From Porphyrobacter sp. (GTDB lineage: Bacteria; Pseudomonadota; Alphaproteobacteria; Sphingomonadales; Sphingomonadaceae), in the NCBI GenBank assembly GCA_027533455.1, contig JAPZUC010000012.1, positions 62,001 to 126,000 on the forward strand: a DNA stretch of 64,000 nucleotides. The letters run 5' to 3'. Each line of letters begins with the position of its first letter. The first letter of the stretch is position 1. The notes under the pieces are model-generated. The model was not told the DNA's origin. It made no database searches and worked only from the letters and a program-made list of their open reading frames with translations. The position numbers and the translations under genes were made by a program. Positions 8,637 to 18,648 of the stretch are shown piece by piece.

Positions 8637-8711
8637 CCAAGCTTTGCGATGGGTGATGCTTGGACTATGTCCGACTTACCCAAGGGCAAGGTGCAAAGAG
8701 GCAATGGCGAG

Positions 8712-10373
8712 ATGAGCGACAAGGCGGCGGCAGCGGGAGTTTCCCCGCGCATCCTGCTGGTCGTGGGCGGCGGAATCGCTGCCTACAAGGCCTGTGAACT
8801 GGTGCGCCTGATCCGCAAGGGCGGGGCCGATGTGATCTGCGTGCTTACCAAGGGCGGGCAGCAATTCGTCACGCCCATGTCGCTTGCCGCGCTGTCCGAG
8901 AATCAAGTCTACACCAACCTCTTCGACCTCAAGAACGAGGCGGAGATGGGGCATATCCAATTGTCGCGCGAGGCCGATCTGGTGGTCGTGTGCCCGGCGA
9001 CCGCCGATCTCCTCGCCAAGATGGCGACAGGGATTGCCGATGATCTGGCCACCACGCTGATCCTCGCCACCGACAAGCCGGTGATGGCTGTGCCCGCCAT
9101 GAACGTGCGGATGTGGGAGCACGAGGCGACCCAGCGCAATATCGGCGTGCTGAAGGCTGCGGGCGTGCAGGTGCTCCACCCGGACAAGGGCGCAATGGCC
9201 TGCGGCGAGTTCGGCTATGGCCGGCTGCCCGAACCCGAAGTGATCTGGCGCGAGATTGCCGCGCAAGTCGGCATCGAGGTGCCCGAGATCCAGCAGGCGC
9301 TCCCACCGGCCTCGGGAATCGAAGTCGAGGCGATCGAGCCCGAGGAAGAGGACGACAGCAGCGCCGCCCTGCCCGAAGGCTTCGGCGGGTTCCTGTCGCG
9401 CCTCATCCCGCGCTCGACCGCCAAGCGCACCCACGAGGAGATCGAGGCCGAGTTCGAGGAACTGCCCGAGCCTGCACCCGAAGACCTTCCCCCTGAGGAA
9501 CCCGAGCCCGAATTCAATCCTGATTTGAGCGGGCCACTACTGGCGCAGAAGGGCCAGGCGGGCGCAGCCCCCTCGCTCGATGCAGGCGCGCTCAATCACG
9601 TGATCGATCCGCGCAAGGCTCCGCCCGAACGGCAGGCGCCTGAAGTGCCCGAGGACATCGAGGTCGACCTCGGCGAAGTGGCCGAAGGCGAGGATTTCGG
9701 CCTCGAGCCCTCGCACCGCCCGCTTCACGGCCGCCACGTTCTCGTCACCGCCGGGCCGACATGGGAAGCGATCGACCCGGTGCGCTATATCGCCAACCGG
9801 TCGAGCGGGAAGCAGGGCTTCGCGATTGCCGCCGCCGCCGCCGCGATGGGTGCGCGGGTGACGCTGGTGGCCGGGCCGGTTGCGCTCAAGACCCCGGCGG
9901 GCGTCAGCCGTATCGATGTCGAAAGCGCGCGCGACATGGCCGATGCGGTCAAACGCGCACTGCCGGCCGATGTCGCGGTGATGGTCGCCGCGGTCGCCGA
10001 TTGGCGGCCCAAGGAATACCGCCCCGACAAGATCAAGAAGCGCGGTGATGCACCGCCTGCGCTGATGCTGACCGAGAACCCCGACATCCTCACCAACGTG
10101 TCTGCGGCCCCGCGCCGCCCGGAACTGGTGATCGGCTTTGCTGCCGAGACCGGGAACATGCTCGAATTCGCCAAGGCCAAGCGCAAGCGGAAGGGGGCCG
10201 ACTGGATCGTCGCCAATGACGTGAGCGGCGATGTGATGGGCGGTGATCGCAACCGCGTCAGCATCATCAGTGGCGCTGGCGTCGAGACGCTGGACGATAT
10301 GCCCAAGGCCGCCGTGGCGATGGCGTTGGTCGAGCGGATTGCCGCAAGACTTCAGGCCGAGGCGGCGGAATGA
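8712..10373 (+). CDS. coaBC: Bifunctional CoaBC: phosphopantothenoylcysteine synthetase/decarboxylase
   Basis: Two consecutive steps of coenzyme A synthesis. The N-terminal flavin-dependent CoaC domain (about residues 12-190) has the active-site His in [12 protein letters not shown] and the PAMN motif. The C-terminal CoaB domain (from about 338) has [27 protein letters not shown] and [11 protein letters not shown]. Between them is an acidic, Pro/Glu-rich segment of about 145 residues, much longer than the usual linker. The start was placed at ATG 8712 (MSDKAAAAG); ATGs at 8649 and 8667 are in frame and cannot be excluded. It overlaps dut by ATGA. Confidence 0.94.
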   Translation: MSDKAAAAGVSPRILLVVGGGIAAYKACELVRLIRKGGADVICVLTKGGQQFVTPMSLAALSENQVYTNLFDLKNEAEMGHIQLSREADLVVVCPATADLLAKMATGIADDLATTLILATDKPVMAVPAMNVRMWEHEATQRNIGVLKAAGVQVLHPDKGAMACGEFGYGRLPEPEVIWREIAAQVGIEVPEIQQALPPASGIEVEAIEPEEEDDSSAALPEGFGGFLSRLIPRSTAKRTHEEIEAEFEELPEPAPEDLPPEEPEPEFNPDLSGPLLAQKGQAGAAPSLDAGALNHVIDPRKAPPERQAPEVPEDIEVDLGEVAEGEDFGLEPSHRPLHGRHVLVTAGPTWEAIDPVRYIANRSSGKQGFAIAAAAAAMGARVTLVAGPVALKTPAGVSRIDVESARDMADAVKRALPADVAVMVAAVADWRPKEYRPDKIKKRGDAPPALMLTENPDILTNVSAAPRRPELVIGFAAETGNMLEFAKAKRKRKGADWIVANDVSGDVMGGDRNRVSIISGAGVETLDDMPKAAVAMALVERIAARLQAEAAE

Positions 10374-10828
10374 GTGCTGCGATAAAGGTCGAGGTCAAGC
10401 GCCTGCCGCACGGCGCGGGCCTGCCGCTCCCCGCCTATGCCACCAGCGGCGCTGCGGGGATGGATGTGGTGAGCGCCGAGGAGGTGACCATTGCCCCGGG
10501 CGCGCGTCATGCTGTGGCGACGGGTCTGGCGATGGCTATCCCCGATGGCTACGAAATCCAGGTCCGCCCGCGCTCGGGCCTCGCGCTGAAGCACGGCATC
10601 AGTGTGCCCAACACCCCCGGCACGATCGACAGCGACTATCGCGGCGAGCTCAAGGTAATCCTCATCAACCTGGGCAGCGAACCCTTCGTCATCGCGCGCG
10701 GCGACCGTGTCGCCCAGCTGGTCCTCGCCCCTGTGGTGCAGGCAGCGTGGGACGAAGTTGCAGAGCTAGACGCGACGGAACGGGGCGAGGGCGGCTTCGG
10801 CTCGACCGGGGGCCACGCGAAACTCTGA
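10370..10828 (+). CDS. dut: Deoxyuridine 5'-triphosphate nucleotidohydrolase (dUTPase)
   Basis: A trimeric dUTPase that hydrolyses dUTP to dUMP, keeping uracil out of DNA and feeding dTMP synthesis. The 152-residue protein has the family motifs in order: AGMDVVSAE (1), [10 protein letters not shown] (2), [10 protein letters not shown] (3), [10 protein letters not shown] (4) and the Gly-rich C-terminal [12 protein letters not shown] (5) that closes over the active site. Its ATG overlaps the coaBC stop, the conserved coaBC-dut arrangement. Confidence 0.97.
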   Translation: MSAAIKVEVKRLPHGAGLPLPAYATSGAAGMDVVSAEEVTIAPGARHAVATGLAMAIPDGYEIQVRPRSGLALKHGISVPNTPGTIDSDYRGELKVILINLGSEPFVIARGDRVAQLVLAPVVQAAWDEVAELDATERGEGGFGSTGGHAKL

Positions 10829-10953
10829 ACAGCTCGCCGCAAAAACTCCGGCCATTTGTCGCCAGCCTATTGTCAACCAAATCACTTGAGGTATCTCTGG
10901 GGGAGTCGGACCATACCAATGGACGGTCATTCACACGCTTCAAGGAGCAGGAA

Positions 10954-11661
10954 ATGGCCCATACTCTTGAACTCGACAGGGACCGGCTCGCCGATGATCC
11001 GCTGATCCTTATCATCCCCGGTCTCGGCAACAGCGGCGAGGACCACTGGCAATCACGCTGGGAGGCGACGGTCCCCGATTGCGAGCGCGTGGATCTGGGG
11101 ATGTGGGACGATCCGCACCGCAACACCTGGGTGAACAAGATCAACCTCGCGGTGCACCGTGCCGGGCGGCCAGTGATTCTCGTCGTGCATTCGCTCGGCT
11201 GCCATGCGGTTGCGTGGTGGGCGGAGTACGAGCGGCCGGCCTATGGCAATCCCGTGGTCGGCGCGCTGCTGGTGGCGCCGCCGGATGTCGAGCGGCCGGA
11301 CGTAGACGAGCGGCTCGCTCGCTTTGCCCCTGCTCCGCGCGAGAAACTACCGTTCCCGGCGTTCCTCGCGGCGAGCGAGAACGACCAATATTGCTCGCTG
11401 CGTATCGCGCGCGGCCTTGCGAGCGATTGGGGCGCGACCTTCGCCTATGCGGGTTCGATCGGCCACATCAACGCAAGTTCCGGAATCGACGACTGGGCCT
11501 TCGGCCAGCTGCTGCTCGCGCAATTGCTGCGCGAACACCGCAACCGGCAGGGCGTGGGTTGCGATGTAGAAACAGCGACGCGCTGGCGGGTTGCAGCCCG
11601 CTACACCCGCCTGCCGTGGGTCCATGGCGCCGGAGAAGAGGTGCAGGGCGCTGATTGGTAG
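10954..11661 (+). CDS. RBBP9/YdeN-family alpha/beta serine hydrolase
   Basis: A 235-residue hydrolase of the RBBP9/YdeN type. It has an N-terminal IIPGLGNSGEDHWQSRW (oxyanion region), the nucleophile elbow HSLGCHA, an Asp in ASENDQYCS, and a His in GSIGHINASSG that would complete the triad. The substrate is unknown. The ATG at 10954 has AAGGAG upstream at 10942-10947. The last about 40 residues, after REHRNRQG, extend beyond the usual fold and look less conserved. Confidence 0.82.
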   Translation: MAHTLELDRDRLADDPLILIIPGLGNSGEDHWQSRWEATVPDCERVDLGMWDDPHRNTWVNKINLAVHRAGRPVILVVHSLGCHAVAWWAEYERPAYGNPVVGALLVAPPDVERPDVDERLARFAPAPREKLPFPAFLAASENDQYCSLRIARGLASDWGATFAYAGSIGHINASSGIDDWAFGQLLLAQLLREHRNRQGVGCDVETATRWRVAARYTRLPWVHGAGEEVQGADW

Positions 11662-11695
11662 GATGATCAAAGCTTGCCGGAAGCAGGCAATAAAA

Positions 11696-11725
11696 AAGGC
11701 GGCACCGATCCCCTGGCGCCGCCTT
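11696..11725. terminator. Bidirectional terminator between convergent genes
   Basis: AAGGCGGCACC and GGCGCCGCCTT form an 11-bp stem with one mismatch and an 8-nt loop. The stem is flanked by an A-run on the left and TTCTTTT on the right, so it can end both the hydrolase (+) and the DUF4136 lipoprotein (-) transcripts. Confidence 0.8.
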
Positions 11726-11766
11726 CTTTTCCCCGTCCAAGGGTCTGTTGAGCGCTGCTTACACCA

Positions 11767-12444
11767 TCAATTGGCGGGGCGCACTGTCTTTTCGTCATCG
11801 CGGATCGTGATGCGCACCGTTTCACCGGAATTGCCCGGGAAATCAGTGAACAGCGCGTCCACGAGGTTCGGAACAAGGCGCGGCAGGCGGTTGGAGCGCG
11901 ACACGGCCTCGGCCTTGCCTTCGAACAGGCGCTGGCCGTCCACGCGGCGATCTATCTTCACGTCCACGCCGCTGGTGTAGACCGTGTAGCTGCGCACGTC
12001 CGGTCCGCCGAGGAACGGATCGTTGAAGCCGAAGCCCCAGCCGCCGCCCCAGCCGCCCCAACCACCCCAGCCGCCCCACGGGCCCCAAGGTCCGAAGCCG
12101 GCGGCACCGGGCGAGGTGCGGACACGTTCGCGGCCAGTATCAACGCGATAGTCGAAGCGCACGAGCATATCCGCGCTCTCGGGCGAGGCAGCGCGGGTGT
12201 AACCCAGCTCCGCCAGTTCAGTGGCGACCGCGTTGGCATAGGTGGCAAATTCCAGCCCGCCTGCCATCTTGGGGTCTTCCGCCACGACCGCGAAAGTCTG
12301 CCCCGCAGGCGCCGGAAGCGGCACGGCAAAGCGCGACACATCGGCTTTGAAGGAGTTGGTCGCGCAGGCGGAAAGCCCGATGGCGAGGGCCACGGGAAGC
12401 GCGGCGCGAATGAAAGTTTTGAACGAAGGCATCGAAGGCAACAT
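11767..12444 (-). CDS. DUF4136 domain lipoprotein with tryptophan/glycine-rich insert
   Basis: A 225-residue predicted outer-membrane or periplasmic lipoprotein. It has a signal peptide ending in the lipobox LSAC, a DUF4136-type body (FADVSRF-like start, A-Y-A...EL..LGY.R, and a C-terminal LF..FPGNSGETVRI), and in the middle a run of WGG/WGP repeats (about residues 119-142) in place of a normal loop. The ATG at 12444 has AGAGGT about 6 nt upstream. The role of the family is unknown. Confidence 0.82.
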   Translation of the reverse strand: MLPSMPSFKTFIRAALPVALAIGLSACATNSFKADVSRFAVPLPAPAGQTFAVVAEDPKMAGGLEFATYANAVATELAELGYTRAASPESADMLVRFDYRVDTGRERVRTSPGAAGFGPWGPWGGWGGWGGWGGGWGFGFNDPFLGGPDVRSYTVYTSGVDVKIDRRVDGQRLFEGKAEAVSRSNRLPRLVPNLVDALFTDFPGNSGETVRITIRDDEKTVRPAN

Positions 12445-12580
12445 GGCACAACCTCTGTCTGGAGACCATTGCAATCAAAGCAACGGCTCTTACCGGTGTT
12501 ACCATATTACACGCGAATGAACGGTGTTTGAATATCCAACGCTTTGTAGGCTCGATTTATCGCAAAAGCGCGAGGTGCTG

Positions 12581-13597
12581 TCAGTGCCGCACCAGCCCCA
12601 GCGCCTTGTAGGCGGCATCGAGCGTGGGGGCGCCGCGCTCACGCGCTTTGGCAGCGCCGCGGGCGAGAATCGCATCGAGGGCCTCGCGATCTTCCTTCAG
12701 TGCCACGAAGCGGTCGCGAATCGGTGCAAGGCTCGTCACCAGCAGCTCCGCCAGCGCCGGCTTGAACGTGCCGAACCCCTGTCCGCCGTACTGCGCCAGC
12801 ACCTCTGCTGCTGATTGGCCGGACAACGCGGCATAGATCCCGACGAGATTGCGCGCCTCGGGCCGTTCAGCGAGGCCCGCCTCTTCGGAAGGGAGCGGCT
12901 CGGGGTCGGTCTTGGCCTTCTTCACCTTCTGCGCCATCGTGTCGGCATCGTCCGACAGATTGATGCGGCTCATGTCGCTGGGGTCAGACTTCGACATCTT
13001 GGCGCTGCCATCGCGCAGGGACATGATCCGCGCCGCTTCTGCCGGGATGATCGGTTCGGGCAGGGTGAAGACGGGGGCGTCTTCGGTGCAGAAGTCGTTG
13101 TTGAACTTCTGCGCGATGTCGCGGGCCAGCTCGAGATGCTGCTTCTGGTCCTCGCCCACCGGCACGTGGGTCGCCTGATAGAGCAGCACGTCGGCGGCTT
13201 GCAGCACGGGGTAGGTAAACAGCGCGACCGACTGGCCTTCGCGGTTCTTGCCGGCCTTGTCCTTCCACTGCGTCATGCGATTGAGCCAGCCCATCCGGGC
13301 CGTGCCATTGAGCAGCCATTGCAGCTCGGCGTGCTGGGGCACCTGCGCCTGATTGAACAGCACCGAGCGGCCAGGGTCGATTCCGCAGGCAACCAGCGCC
13401 GCGGTCATCTCCAGCGTCGCGGCGGAAAGCCCCGCCGGGTCATGCGGCTGCGACAGGGCGTGGAGATCCGCGAGGAAGAACAGCGCCTCGGAGCCGGGTT
13501 CGAGCGAATCCTGCATCGCCGCCCAGTTGCGGATCGCACCGAGGTAATTGCCAAGGTGGAGATTGCCGGTGGGCTGGATGCCGGAAACCACGCGCAT
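12581..13597 (-). CDS. trpS: Tryptophan-tRNA ligase
   Basis: A class I aminoacyl-tRNA synthetase charging tRNA-Trp. The 338-residue protein begins [21 protein letters not shown], containing the HIGH-like signature, and carries the KMSKS loop as [10 protein letters not shown]. The ATG at 13597 was chosen because it places GIQPTG at the normal distance; 36 upstream codons are not homologous. It starts 1 nt after the murJ stop, so the pair is likely co-transcribed. Confidence 0.97.
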   Translation of the reverse strand: MRVVSGIQPTGNLHLGNYLGAIRNWAAMQDSLEPGSEALFFLADLHALSQPHDPAGLSAATLEMTAALVACGIDPGRSVLFNQAQVPQHAELQWLLNGTARMGWLNRMTQWKDKAGKNREGQSVALFTYPVLQAADVLLYQATHVPVGEDQKQHLELARDIAQKFNNDFCTEDAPVFTLPEPIIPAEAARIMSLRDGSAKMSKSDPSDMSRINLSDDADTMAQKVKKAKTDPEPLPSEEAGLAERPEARNLVGIYAALSGQSAAEVLAQYGGQGFGTFKPALAELLVTSLAPIRDRFVALKEDREALDAILARGAAKARERGAPTLDAAYKALGLVRH

Positions 13598-13598
13598 G

Positions 13599-15218
13599 TT
13601 ATTCAACCTCCAGAATTTCGTCATCGGCCTTGGTGCGGGCCGGACGCCGCCGCCGTAGCTGGCCGACAAGGTCCTTGTCGAGCGCGCCGACAGCAAAGGC
13701 CACACCGAAGAACACCGCGCCGCCCGCTGCCACCAATACCGCGAGAGACCACACCCGCTCGATCAGGTTGCCGCCGTAGCGGTCCTCCATCAACGGCACC
13801 AGGTACCACAGCACCGCCGTCATCACCCCGGTGGCGACCAGCTGGCGGGCAACGCGGCTCGCAAGTTTGGGCGTGAAGTGGAACCAGCCGCGCTTATGCA
13901 GCATCACATAGAGCAGCGCGCAGTTGAGGCTCGCTGAAGCGGCCGTCGCCCCGGCAAGGCCGACGATCCCGTAGCGCTGAACCACATAGAGGTTCACCGC
14001 GATATTGAATATCAGCGATGCGAGCGCGGTCCAGACCGGCGTGCGGGTGTCCTCGCGCGCGAAGAAGCCGGGGTTCAGGACCTTGACGATCACATAGGCG
14101 GGAAGCCCTGCGACCAGCGCGACGACGATGTTCGCCATCAGCGCGCCATCGGCCGCGGTGAACTTGCCGCCCACGAAGAACGCCGTGCAGAAGGCGGGCG
14201 CACACACCGCCAGCGCGGTGGCGGCGGGGAGGGTCAGCAGGGTCGCGATCTCGAAGGCGTTGCCCTGCAACCGCTGCGCCTCGGTATTGTCGCCGGTGTG
14301 GATATGGCGGCTGAGCATCGGCAGGATCGCGGTGCCGAGCGCGATCCCGACGATCCCGAGCGGCATCTGGTTCAGCCGGTCGGCAAGCTTCAGCAGCGTC
14401 AGCGAGCCCTGCGGCAACGAGGTGGCAAAGAACGTGTCGACCAGCTGGCTGATCTGGTAGATTCCCGCTCCGAAAGTCGCCGGCAGGATCAGCATGCCGA
14501 GCCGCTTTACCTCCGGCGTGAAGCGCGGCCACGTCACCTTCAGCCGCACCCCCGCCCGCCGGGTCGCGTGCGCCAGATAGGCCAGCTGCGCCATACCCGA
14601 CAATGCCACGGCAATTGCGAGCGCCTTGACCACGATCACGTCATTGCCGGTGCCGCCGCGCAGGCGGTCGCCGATGATGATCGCGGAAATCAGGAAGATG
14701 TTGAGCAGGATCGGCGCCGCCGCGCCCGGCCCGAAGCGGCTGCGCGCGTTGAGCAGGCCCGACAGCATCGCCACCAGGCTGATCAGCCCGAGATAGGGGA
14801 AGGTCACACGGCTGAGGAACACCGACAGCTCGAACTTGCCGGGCACGCTCGCATATTCGCGCGCCAGCAACCAGACTATGCCGGGCATGACAATCATGCA
14901 CACCGCGCTGAAGGCGAGCAGCACCCACACGAACACGCTGACCACATCATTGGCGAAGGCAGTGGCTGCCTCCTCGCTGCCCGGCTCGCCATCACGCCCG
15001 TGGAGCGCGCGGCTGTAGAGCGGCACGAAGGCGACGCTGAAAGCGCCTTCGGCAAACAGGCGACGGAAGGTGTTGGGCAAGGTAAAGGCGAGCTGGAAGG
15101 CGTCGGCCGCCAGCCCCGCACCCAGCGCGCGCGCCAGCAGGATGTCACGGGCAAAACCGAACACCCGGCTGACCGCAGTCAGCCCGCCGATCGTGCCGAC
15201 ATTCTTGATCAGGCTCAC
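13599..15218 (-). CDS. murJ: Lipid II flippase MurJ (MviN family)
   Basis: A polytopic MOP-superfamily transporter that flips lipid II across the inner membrane for peptidoglycan synthesis. The 539-residue protein begins [27 protein letters not shown], the typical MurJ N-terminus, and shows about 14 hydrophobic segments. A short charged C-terminal tail ([19 protein letters not shown]) follows the last helix. It lies upstream of trpS on the same strand. Confidence 0.94.
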   Translation of the reverse strand: MSLIKNVGTIGGLTAVSRVFGFARDILLARALGAGLAADAFQLAFTLPNTFRRLFAEGAFSVAFVPLYSRALHGRDGEPGSEEAATAFANDVVSVFVWVLLAFSAVCMIVMPGIVWLLAREYASVPGKFELSVFLSRVTFPYLGLISLVAMLSGLLNARSRFGPGAAAPILLNIFLISAIIIGDRLRGGTGNDVIVVKALAIAVALSGMAQLAYLAHATRRAGVRLKVTWPRFTPEVKRLGMLILPATFGAGIYQISQLVDTFFATSLPQGSLTLLKLADRLNQMPLGIVGIALGTAILPMLSRHIHTGDNTEAQRLQGNAFEIATLLTLPAATALAVCAPAFCTAFFVGGKFTAADGALMANIVVALVAGLPAYVIVKVLNPGFFAREDTRTPVWTALASLIFNIAVNLYVVQRYGIVGLAGATAASASLNCALLYVMLHKRGWFHFTPKLASRVARQLVATGVMTAVLWYLVPLMEDRYGGNLIERVWSLAVLVAAGGAVFFGVAFAVGALDKDLVGQLRRRRPARTKADDEILEVE

Positions 15219-15243
15219 AGCTTTACCGCCCCCGCCAAGGCGA

Positions 15244-15789
15244 TCAGGCGTTGCCGGTAACCGGCTTGATCGGCTCGCCCCCGGCGGCTTCCTCGGCCCG
15301 GCGCGCGGCGAGCTGCTGCGCGTAGATTCCGCCGAAATCGACCGGATCGACCATCAGCGGGGGGAAGCCCGCATCGCGCACCGCATCGGCCACCACGCGG
15401 CGGGCGAAGGGGAACAGAAGGCGCGGCGCTTCGGCATAAAGGAAGGCGTGGCCCTGCTCCTCGGGAACGTTGCGCATGCCCACCAGGCCGCAATAGGCCA
15501 GATCGACGATATACATCGTCCCGCGCTGCGAGGCGGCGGTCAGCGTCAGCTTCAGCGTCACTTCGTGCACGCCTTCGCCGATCAGGTCGGCCGCAATGTT
15601 GAACTGCACGTCGATCTGCGGCGGCTCTGGCCATTGGTAGACGTCGGGCGCAGCCGGGTTCTCGACCGACAGGTCTTTCACATATTGCGTGATGATCCCG
15701 ACCGCCGGGCTGGTGTCCACCCCGTTCGGCTGCGGCCCGCCGGCGTCATTGGTGTCGAGGTTGGTGAGGACGCCTTCTTCTTCGGCCAT
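15244..15789 (-). CDS. secB: Protein-export chaperone SecB
   Basis: A tetrameric cytoplasmic chaperone that keeps preproteins unfolded and hands them to SecA. The 181-residue protein contains QYVKDLSVENPAAP, the hallmark SecB segment, followed by IDVQFNIAADLIGEGVHEVTLKLTLTA and the FPFARRVVADAVRDAGFPPLMVDPVDF region. The ATG at 15789 (MAEEEG) was chosen over a non-homologous 41-codon extension. Acidic N- and Ala/Glu-rich C-terminal tails are normal for alphaproteobacterial SecB. Confidence 0.96.
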   Translation of the reverse strand: MAEEEGVLTNLDTNDAGGPQPNGVDTSPAVGIITQYVKDLSVENPAAPDVYQWPEPPQIDVQFNIAADLIGEGVHEVTLKLTLTAASQRGTMYIVDLAYCGLVGMRNVPEEQGHAFLYAEAPRLLFPFARRVVADAVRDAGFPPLMVDPVDFGGIYAQQLAARRAEEAAGGEPIKPVTGNA

Positions 15790-16066
15790 GGTATCGCCAG
15801 TCTTTCTTGGTAAGCCGTGGTGGCAAAGTGGGTAACAGGTGGTGCGCCGGACGCACGCAATGGCGCCCGGTCGCTCGTCGGCGCGCCTAGCAGGGGCGAG
15901 GGACTGCCGCAACCACGCCCGAAGACGTGAAAAGGATTCGACCCGCGCGGCAACCTATCGGGCGTTGGCGAATTGTAATGAGACCCTATTTAAGGCAGGG
16001 TAATGTTCTCTTGGATGGTGCGGCGTTCTCCCGCGTGCGCGCCAGATGCGACGATCGGATTGTAAA

Positions 16067-16717
16067 GTGCTGGAAATCGTTCTCCTTGCCATGGTGGCCG
16101 CCTTTCTGGGCCTGCGCCTCTATTCGGTGCTCGGACGCCGTGCCGAGCAGGAAGAAGAGCCTGTGCCGCAGCGCTTTGAATCGGATGATGCTCCGGTGAT
16201 CCGACCTGCCGCCATGCCTGCGCCTGCCGCCCAGACGCGCCCCGCCGAGCTGGAAGGCGTGATGCCCGCAGTCGAACGCGCGCTGCGCGAAATCGCTGCG
16301 GCCGACAGCAAGTTCAACCTCGCCCAGTTCCTTGAAGGCGCGCGCGGGGCTTACCGCATGATCCTCGAAGCCTTCTGGAAGGGCGACCGCGAGACCCTGC
16401 GCGAGCTGTGCGACGATGATGTCTATGCCGGCTTCATCGGCGCGCTCGACGCGCGCGAAGCGGCGGGCGAAACGGTCGACAACAAGCTGATCCGGATCGA
16501 GGAAGTGCGTGTTCACTCGGCGGTGCTCGATGGGCGCATGGCGCGCATCGCGCTATTGTTCGTAGCCGATGTTGCCGCAGTGACGCGCGACAAGGACGGC
16601 ACTGTGATCGCCGGATCGCTCGACGATGCGGTCGAAAGCCGCGACGTCTGGACGTTCTCGCGCAATGTCACAGCGCGCGATCCCAATTGGCTGCTCGACG
16701 AAACCGACGAGGGTTGA
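16067..16717 (+). CDS. Tim44/TimA-like domain membrane-anchored protein
   Basis: A single N-terminal hydrophobic helix (VLEIVLLAMVAAFLGLRLYSVLG), an acidic linker, and a C-terminal Tim44-like domain (FNLAQFLEGARGAYRMILEAFWKGDRETLRELCDDDVYAGF...). This is the architecture of alphaproteobacterial TimA, homologous to mitochondrial Tim44. The start is taken as GTG 16067 just before the helix; an ATG at 16046 adds seven residues. SecB is divergently transcribed next to it, which fits a protein-traffic context, although the bacterial role is unproven. Confidence 0.8.
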   Translation: MLEIVLLAMVAAFLGLRLYSVLGRRAEQEEEPVPQRFESDDAPVIRPAAMPAPAAQTRPAELEGVMPAVERALREIAAADSKFNLAQFLEGARGAYRMILEAFWKGDRETLRELCDDDVYAGFIGALDAREAAGETVDNKLIRIEEVRVHSAVLDGRMARIALLFVADVAAVTRDKDGTVIAGSLDDAVESRDVWTFSRNVTARDPNWLLDETDEG

Positions 16718-16756
16718 TGATCGGGCTACGTCCCGCCCGCCGATGAGGAGCTGACC

Positions 16757-17992
16757 ATGCGCGCGGTGTTTGCTGTGGCGATGCTGCTGGCGCTGGCAGG
16801 TTGCGGGCGGCTGATCCCGGAAGGGAGCCTGCCGCCCCCGGTGCTGACCCGGCCCGCGTCGCCTGCCCCTGTGACCCCGCCTGTGGTGAATATCCCCGCA
16901 GCGCCGGTTGTGGCCAATGCCGTGCTGGCAGGCGTGGCGCTCGGCCCGGCGCTTGCCGCGCTCGAAGTGGCCGAGGCGGATGCGCGTGGGGCGCTGGCGG
17001 GTTTTGTCGAATCCTGCCCCAGACTGCTCGCCCGCGACGATGCGAGCGGCTTGACCCGCCGCGAGGAATGGCAGACCCCGTGCAACGCCGCGCGCGGCTG
17101 GGACAAAGCCCGCGCCGCCGCCTTCTTCGCTGAGCATTTCACGCCGGTGCAGGTGGGCGATGGCAAGGCCTTTGCCACCGGCTATTTCGAGCCCGAGATC
17201 GCTGGCAGCCGCACCCGGCGTCCCGGCTTCGAGGCGCCCGTCTATGCCATGCCGACCGATTTGGTGCGGAGCTGGCCCGAGGATGTTCCGGCCACGGAAC
17301 GCACCGCCCGCCCGCCACTGGGCCGCTATGACGAGGCGGGCCGCTTCGTGCTCTATCACGACCGCGCCGCCATCGAGGACGGGGCATTGCAGGGCAAGGC
17401 GCAGGTGATTGCCTGGGCCGCCGACCCGGTCGAATTCTTCTTCCTCCAGATCCAGGGTTCGGGGCGGCTTATAACTCCCGAGGGCGAGGTGATCCGCATC
17501 GGCTATGCCGGGCAGAACGGGCGCGAATATACCGGCATCGGCGGCGTGATGCGCGAACGCGGCCTGCTGGGCGGCGGGCCGGGGCAATATGCCGGATCGA
17601 TGCAGGGGATCATGGCCTATATCCGCGAGAACCCGGAACAGGGCCGCGCTTTGATGCGCGAGAACAAGAGCTGGATCTTTTTCACTGAACTCAAGGGCGA
17701 TGGCCCGCTCGGCGCGCTCGGCGTGCCGGTGCGGCGCGAGGCATCCGTGGCGGCAGACCCTGCCTTCGTGCCGCTGGGCGCGCCGGTATGGCTCGATCTC
17801 GACCGGCGCGAGGCAGGCGGGCTGTGGATCGCGCAGGACACCGGCGGTGCGATCAAGGGCGCGAACCGGTTCGACACATTCTGGGGCGCGGGCGAGGATG
17901 CGCGGGTGATCGCGGGCGGAATGAGCGGGAGGGGCCGCGCCTTCATCCTTCTGCCCAAGCCCGCCGCCGCGCGCCTTGCAGGGCCGCAATGA
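16757..17992 (+). CDS. mltA: Membrane-bound lytic murein transglycosylase A
   Basis: A lipoprotein that cleaves peptidoglycan to 1,6-anhydromuropeptides. The 411-residue protein has a signal peptide with lipobox LAGC (Cys16), a Pro-rich spacer, the MltA domain (ATGYFEPEIAGSR...FFLQIQGSGRL), and the C-terminal 3D domain whose catalytic Asp lies in IAQDTGGAIKGANRFDTFWG. Its stop overlaps the start of the next gene (ATGA). Confidence 0.95.
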   Translation: MRAVFAVAMLLALAGCGRLIPEGSLPPPVLTRPASPAPVTPPVVNIPAAPVVANAVLAGVALGPALAALEVAEADARGALAGFVESCPRLLARDDASGLTRREEWQTPCNAARGWDKARAAAFFAEHFTPVQVGDGKAFATGYFEPEIAGSRTRRPGFEAPVYAMPTDLVRSWPEDVPATERTARPPLGRYDEAGRFVLYHDRAAIEDGALQGKAQVIAWAADPVEFFFLQIQGSGRLITPEGEVIRIGYAGQNGREYTGIGGVMRERGLLGGGPGQYAGSMQGIMAYIRENPEQGRALMRENKSWIFFTELKGDGPLGALGVPVRREASVAADPAFVPLGAPVWLDLDRREAGGLWIAQDTGGAIKGANRFDTFWGAGEDARVIAGGMSGRGRAFILLPKPAAARLAGPQ

Positions 17993-18570
17993 GAGCGCCG
18001 CGGGGGCTATCGGTCGGCGAACAAGCGGCCTGGGCGCACCTCGCCGCAAGCGTGAAGCCGCTGCCGGGGAAGAAACGCCCTGCGCCGCCCAAGCCACTCA
18101 TCCCCGTTCCGGCCAAGCCGCAGAAGGTGGCTGCCCCGGCCAAGCCCGCCAAGCCGGCGCCAAAGCCCCGCCCGTCGCTCGCCGTGCGGACGGTGCCGGG
18201 CGTGCCAGTGGCGCCTGCGGCACCGGATGCTGGTCTCGATTCCCACTGGGACCGGCGGGTCAAGGCCGGGCGGCTGGACCCCGATCTGACGCTCGATCTG
18301 CACGGCCACACGCTCGACACCGCTTATGACCGGATCATGGCGGCGCTCGATCAGGCGCAGGCAATGGGCGCGCGGGTGGTGCTGGTGGTGGCGGGGCGCG
18401 AACGGCCCGTCGATCCTGCCGATCGCATGGCCAAGCGCGGGGCAATCCGCGCCAAGCTGCTCGACTGGCTCGCTGCCAGCCGCCACGCCGGTGCAATTAC
18501 CGCCGTGCGCCGCGCACATATCCGCCACGGGGGTGAGGGCGCGCTCTACCTGATCTTGAAGCGGCGCTGA
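17989..18570 (+). CDS. Smr-domain protein (MutS2 C-terminal-like nuclease domain)
   Basis: A 193-residue protein with a Pro/Lys/Ala-rich N-terminal half and a C-terminal Smr domain: LDLHGHTLDTAYDRI (the LDLHG motif) and HIRHGGEGALYLIL. Smr domains bind nucleic acid and some have nicking-endonuclease activity. The ATG overlaps the mltA stop, an arrangement frequent in this group. This is the last backbone gene before the accessory block. Confidence 0.88.
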   Translation: MRAPRGLSVGEQAAWAHLAASVKPLPGKKRPAPPKPLIPVPAKPQKVAAPAKPAKPAPKPRPSLAVRTVPGVPVAPAAPDAGLDSHWDRRVKAGRLDPDLTLDLHGHTLDTAYDRIMAALDQAQAMGARVVLVVAGRERPVDPADRMAKRGAIRAKLLDWLAASRHAGAITAVRRAHIRHGGEGALYLILKRR

Positions 18571-18587
18571 CGGCTTTTTGCCCGTCG

Positions 18588-18610
18588 CAGACCCCTCCCA
18601 GACCCCCTTT
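18588..18610. repeat. 23-bp motif shared with 54690-54712
   Basis: This segment (core CAGACCCCT) matches 54690-54712 at 21 of 23 positions. In both places it lies in non-coding DNA shortly before a parS-like palindrome (38 nt here, 61 nt in the other copy). Confidence 0.6.
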
Positions 18611-18648
18611 GGCTGATCTTTGCCCCTCTCCCGGGTGGGCTTTGCGGG

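Noticed and set aside
9596..9608. parS-like AATCACGTGATCG in coaBC
   Set aside because: It has the CACGTG core but the flanks do not match GTTTCACGTGAAAC; it lies within coding sequence. The same applies to CACGTG at 37600.
12566..12585. Third copy of the 27-bp repeat (GAGGTGCTGTCAGTG)
   Set aside because: Only the short string GGTGCTGTCAGT is shared, near the trpS stop codon region, with no flanking match. Treated as chance.
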